Shown in pieces: positions 63,267 through 64,000 of a DNA stretch of 64,000 nt; the stretch's first letter is position 1; every line of letters begins with the position of its first letter. Under the pieces are notes generated by a model. It was not told where the DNA came from. It worked only from the letters and a program-made list of their open reading frames with translations, and did no database searches. A program made the translations under genes and the position numbers. The DNA is from Deltaproteobacteria bacterium (lineage in GTDB: Bacteria > Desulfobacterota > DSM-4660 > Desulfatiglandales > Desulfatiglandaceae). The stretch spans positions 1 through 64,000 of the forward strand of contig JAFDIV010000021.1 of assembly GCA_019307815.1 (NCBI GenBank), written 5' to 3'.

Positions 63267-63800
63267 CTATCCTTCCCCCTGCTCAAGCTGTCTAAACAGC
63301 TCTCTCATATCCCTCTTGAGGCCTTCTGGAACGCTGGAAAGCTTACCCTCCGGCACAAATACAAATTCCGCATCACTTCTGGCCAACAACCTTCCCTCCT
63401 GGTCCAAGACCTCTCCTCTAGCCTTTACCACCTTTGAATCACTGCTCAGAATCCGGCCCCTGACGGTCAACGGATGCCCTATTAGCACAGGCCGCACATA
63501 CTTAACTCGCATCCTCCGGGTAACAAAGAAGTCTCTTTTGAAATAGATAATGGTCCAAGACATGACCTCATCCAAAAGGGTTGAGACAATGCCCCCGTGG
63601 GCCATATTTTCCCATCCTTCATACTCTTTACCCAGTATTATGTCCGAGCACACAGCGTCATCCAACCGGTAAAATTTGAGTTGAAGACCAATGGGGTTAG
63701 CAGTGCCACAGGCAAAACAATAATGGCCTTGGGGTTTTGGTATGGGTATCTTCCCAGGTTGATCTGTGGCACCGTTACTATTTAAAGGTCTGTCAGTCAT
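63267..63800 (-). CDS. PaaI-type hotdog-fold acyl-CoA thioesterase
   Basis: 177 residues. A C-x-x-C pair (HYCFACGTANPIGLQLKF) starts the fold, and the catalytic signature is MAHGGIVSTLLDEVMSW with the G-G and D/E placed as in PaaI/YbgC-type thioesterases. VKYVRPVLIGHPLTVRGRI completes the sheet. It hydrolyses acyl-CoA thioesters. A GGAG lies 8 nt before the ATG. It is the first gene of the unit that runs to the ECHDC3-like protein. Confidence 0.85.
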   Translation of the reverse strand: MTDRPLNSNGATDQPGKIPIPKPQGHYCFACGTANPIGLQLKFYRLDDAVCSDIILGKEYEGWENMAHGGIVSTLLDEVMSWTIIYFKRDFFVTRRMRVKYVRPVLIGHPLTVRGRILSSDSKVVKARGEVLDQEGRLLARSDAEFVFVPEGKLSSVPEGLKRDMRELFRQLEQGEG

Positions 63801-64000
63801 ACACAGTCTCCGTTGATAGAGTTATGAGTAAGCTAGAATCCGTTCACCGTTCACCGTTGTCCGTTGTTCGAAATTCATTATTCTGAATTCGATATTCACC
63901 ATTCCTTTTGTCTAATGCCTTACGTCCCATGGCCTAGCGTCCTCCTCTACATACGATGGTAAACCACGTCATGTCATGATCCCATTGCCGAGCGATATTC
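63801..64000. repeat. Right edge: TTCACC/CCGTTG repeat, copy 2, otherwise no gene seen
   Basis: CCGTTCACCGTTCACCGTTG recurs here (63840-63862) as a short tandem and matches the 31.8-kb copy. GAATTCGATATTCACCATTCC follows in A/T-rich sequence to the window end. No coding region or RNA was recognised. Confidence 0.45.

Overview
The window reads as a chromosomal segment of a strictly anaerobic, Gram-negative bacterium of the Desulfobacterota (delta-proteobacterial) kind. Supporting signs are indolepyruvate:ferredoxin oxidoreductase, an FrhB-type Fe-S flavoprotein, a lone 2-hydroxyacyl-CoA dehydratase subunit, a PflX-like radical SAM protein, a DUF362 protein, a minimal SufC-SufB pair, system II cytochrome c maturation (ResB/CcsA), a CooT-like nickel protein, a selenocysteine tRNA, lipoproteins and large-PBP cell-wall genes. 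Assignment to genus is not possible from the sequence alone. Gene density is high, and most of the window is housekeeping DNA rather than an accessory island.

Layout. 0-0.4 kb: left end of an IS200/IS605 element with the start of tnpA running off the window, then intergenic repeats. 0.4-3.4 kb: FrhB-like gene plus iorA. 3.6-4.4 kb: small lytic transglycosylase with its own promoter and terminator. 4.7-6.9 kb: purine nucleoside phosphorylase plus MTA/SAH deaminase. 6.9-13.3 kb: ATP-grasp protein, an unusually long class A PBP, a repeat-rich lipoprotein and a PfkB sugar kinase. 13.3-15.7 kb: ATP-type PEP carboxykinase and a YprB-like exonuclease. 16-20 kb: DUF2914 protein, unknown protein, TIM-barrel isomerase, asd. 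20.1 kb: tRNA-Sec. 20.8-24 kb: an Arg/Asp repeat protein, then AI-2E transporter, response regulator and class I fructose-1,6-bisphosphatase. 24-27.5 kb: HgdB-like, phosphatase, PflX-like, Bax-inhibitor-1 protein. 28-29.2 kb: a eukaryote-type bifunctional 6-phosphofructo-2-kinase/fructose-2,6-bisphosphatase. 29.3-37 kb: tRNA-Arg, orphan protein, PAC2, sirtuin, a yfcE phosphoesterase gene broken by a 76-nt double-hairpin insertion, CooT, a His-rich helical protein, a second response regulator, a histidine kinase, Memo and an M50 protease. 37-44 kb: sufB/sufC, a degenerate-GGDEF protein with a Ser/Thr kinase, M20 peptidase. 43.8-52.3 kb: acyltransferase, glmS, gdhA, a receiver-PEP/pyruvate-binding fusion, serS. 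52.6-59.6 kb: resB-ccsA, cca, LysM transglycosylase, DUF6125-like, DedA. 59.7-63.8 kb: HAD phosphatase, ECHDC3-like protein, alpha/beta hydrolase, DUF362, thioesterase.

Themes. Several genes converge on gluconeogenesis and its control: pckA, fbp (class I), a PFKFB-type enzyme that would make and destroy fructose-2,6-bisphosphate, a receiver-fused PEP-synthase-like protein, and a response regulator cotranscribed with fbp. The most distinctive observations are the bacterial PFKFB homologue, a pair of paralogous response regulators sharing an unusual receiver signature and a conserved C-terminal tail, the double-hairpin insertion that frameshifts yfcE, and the kinase plus degenerate-GGDEF pair.
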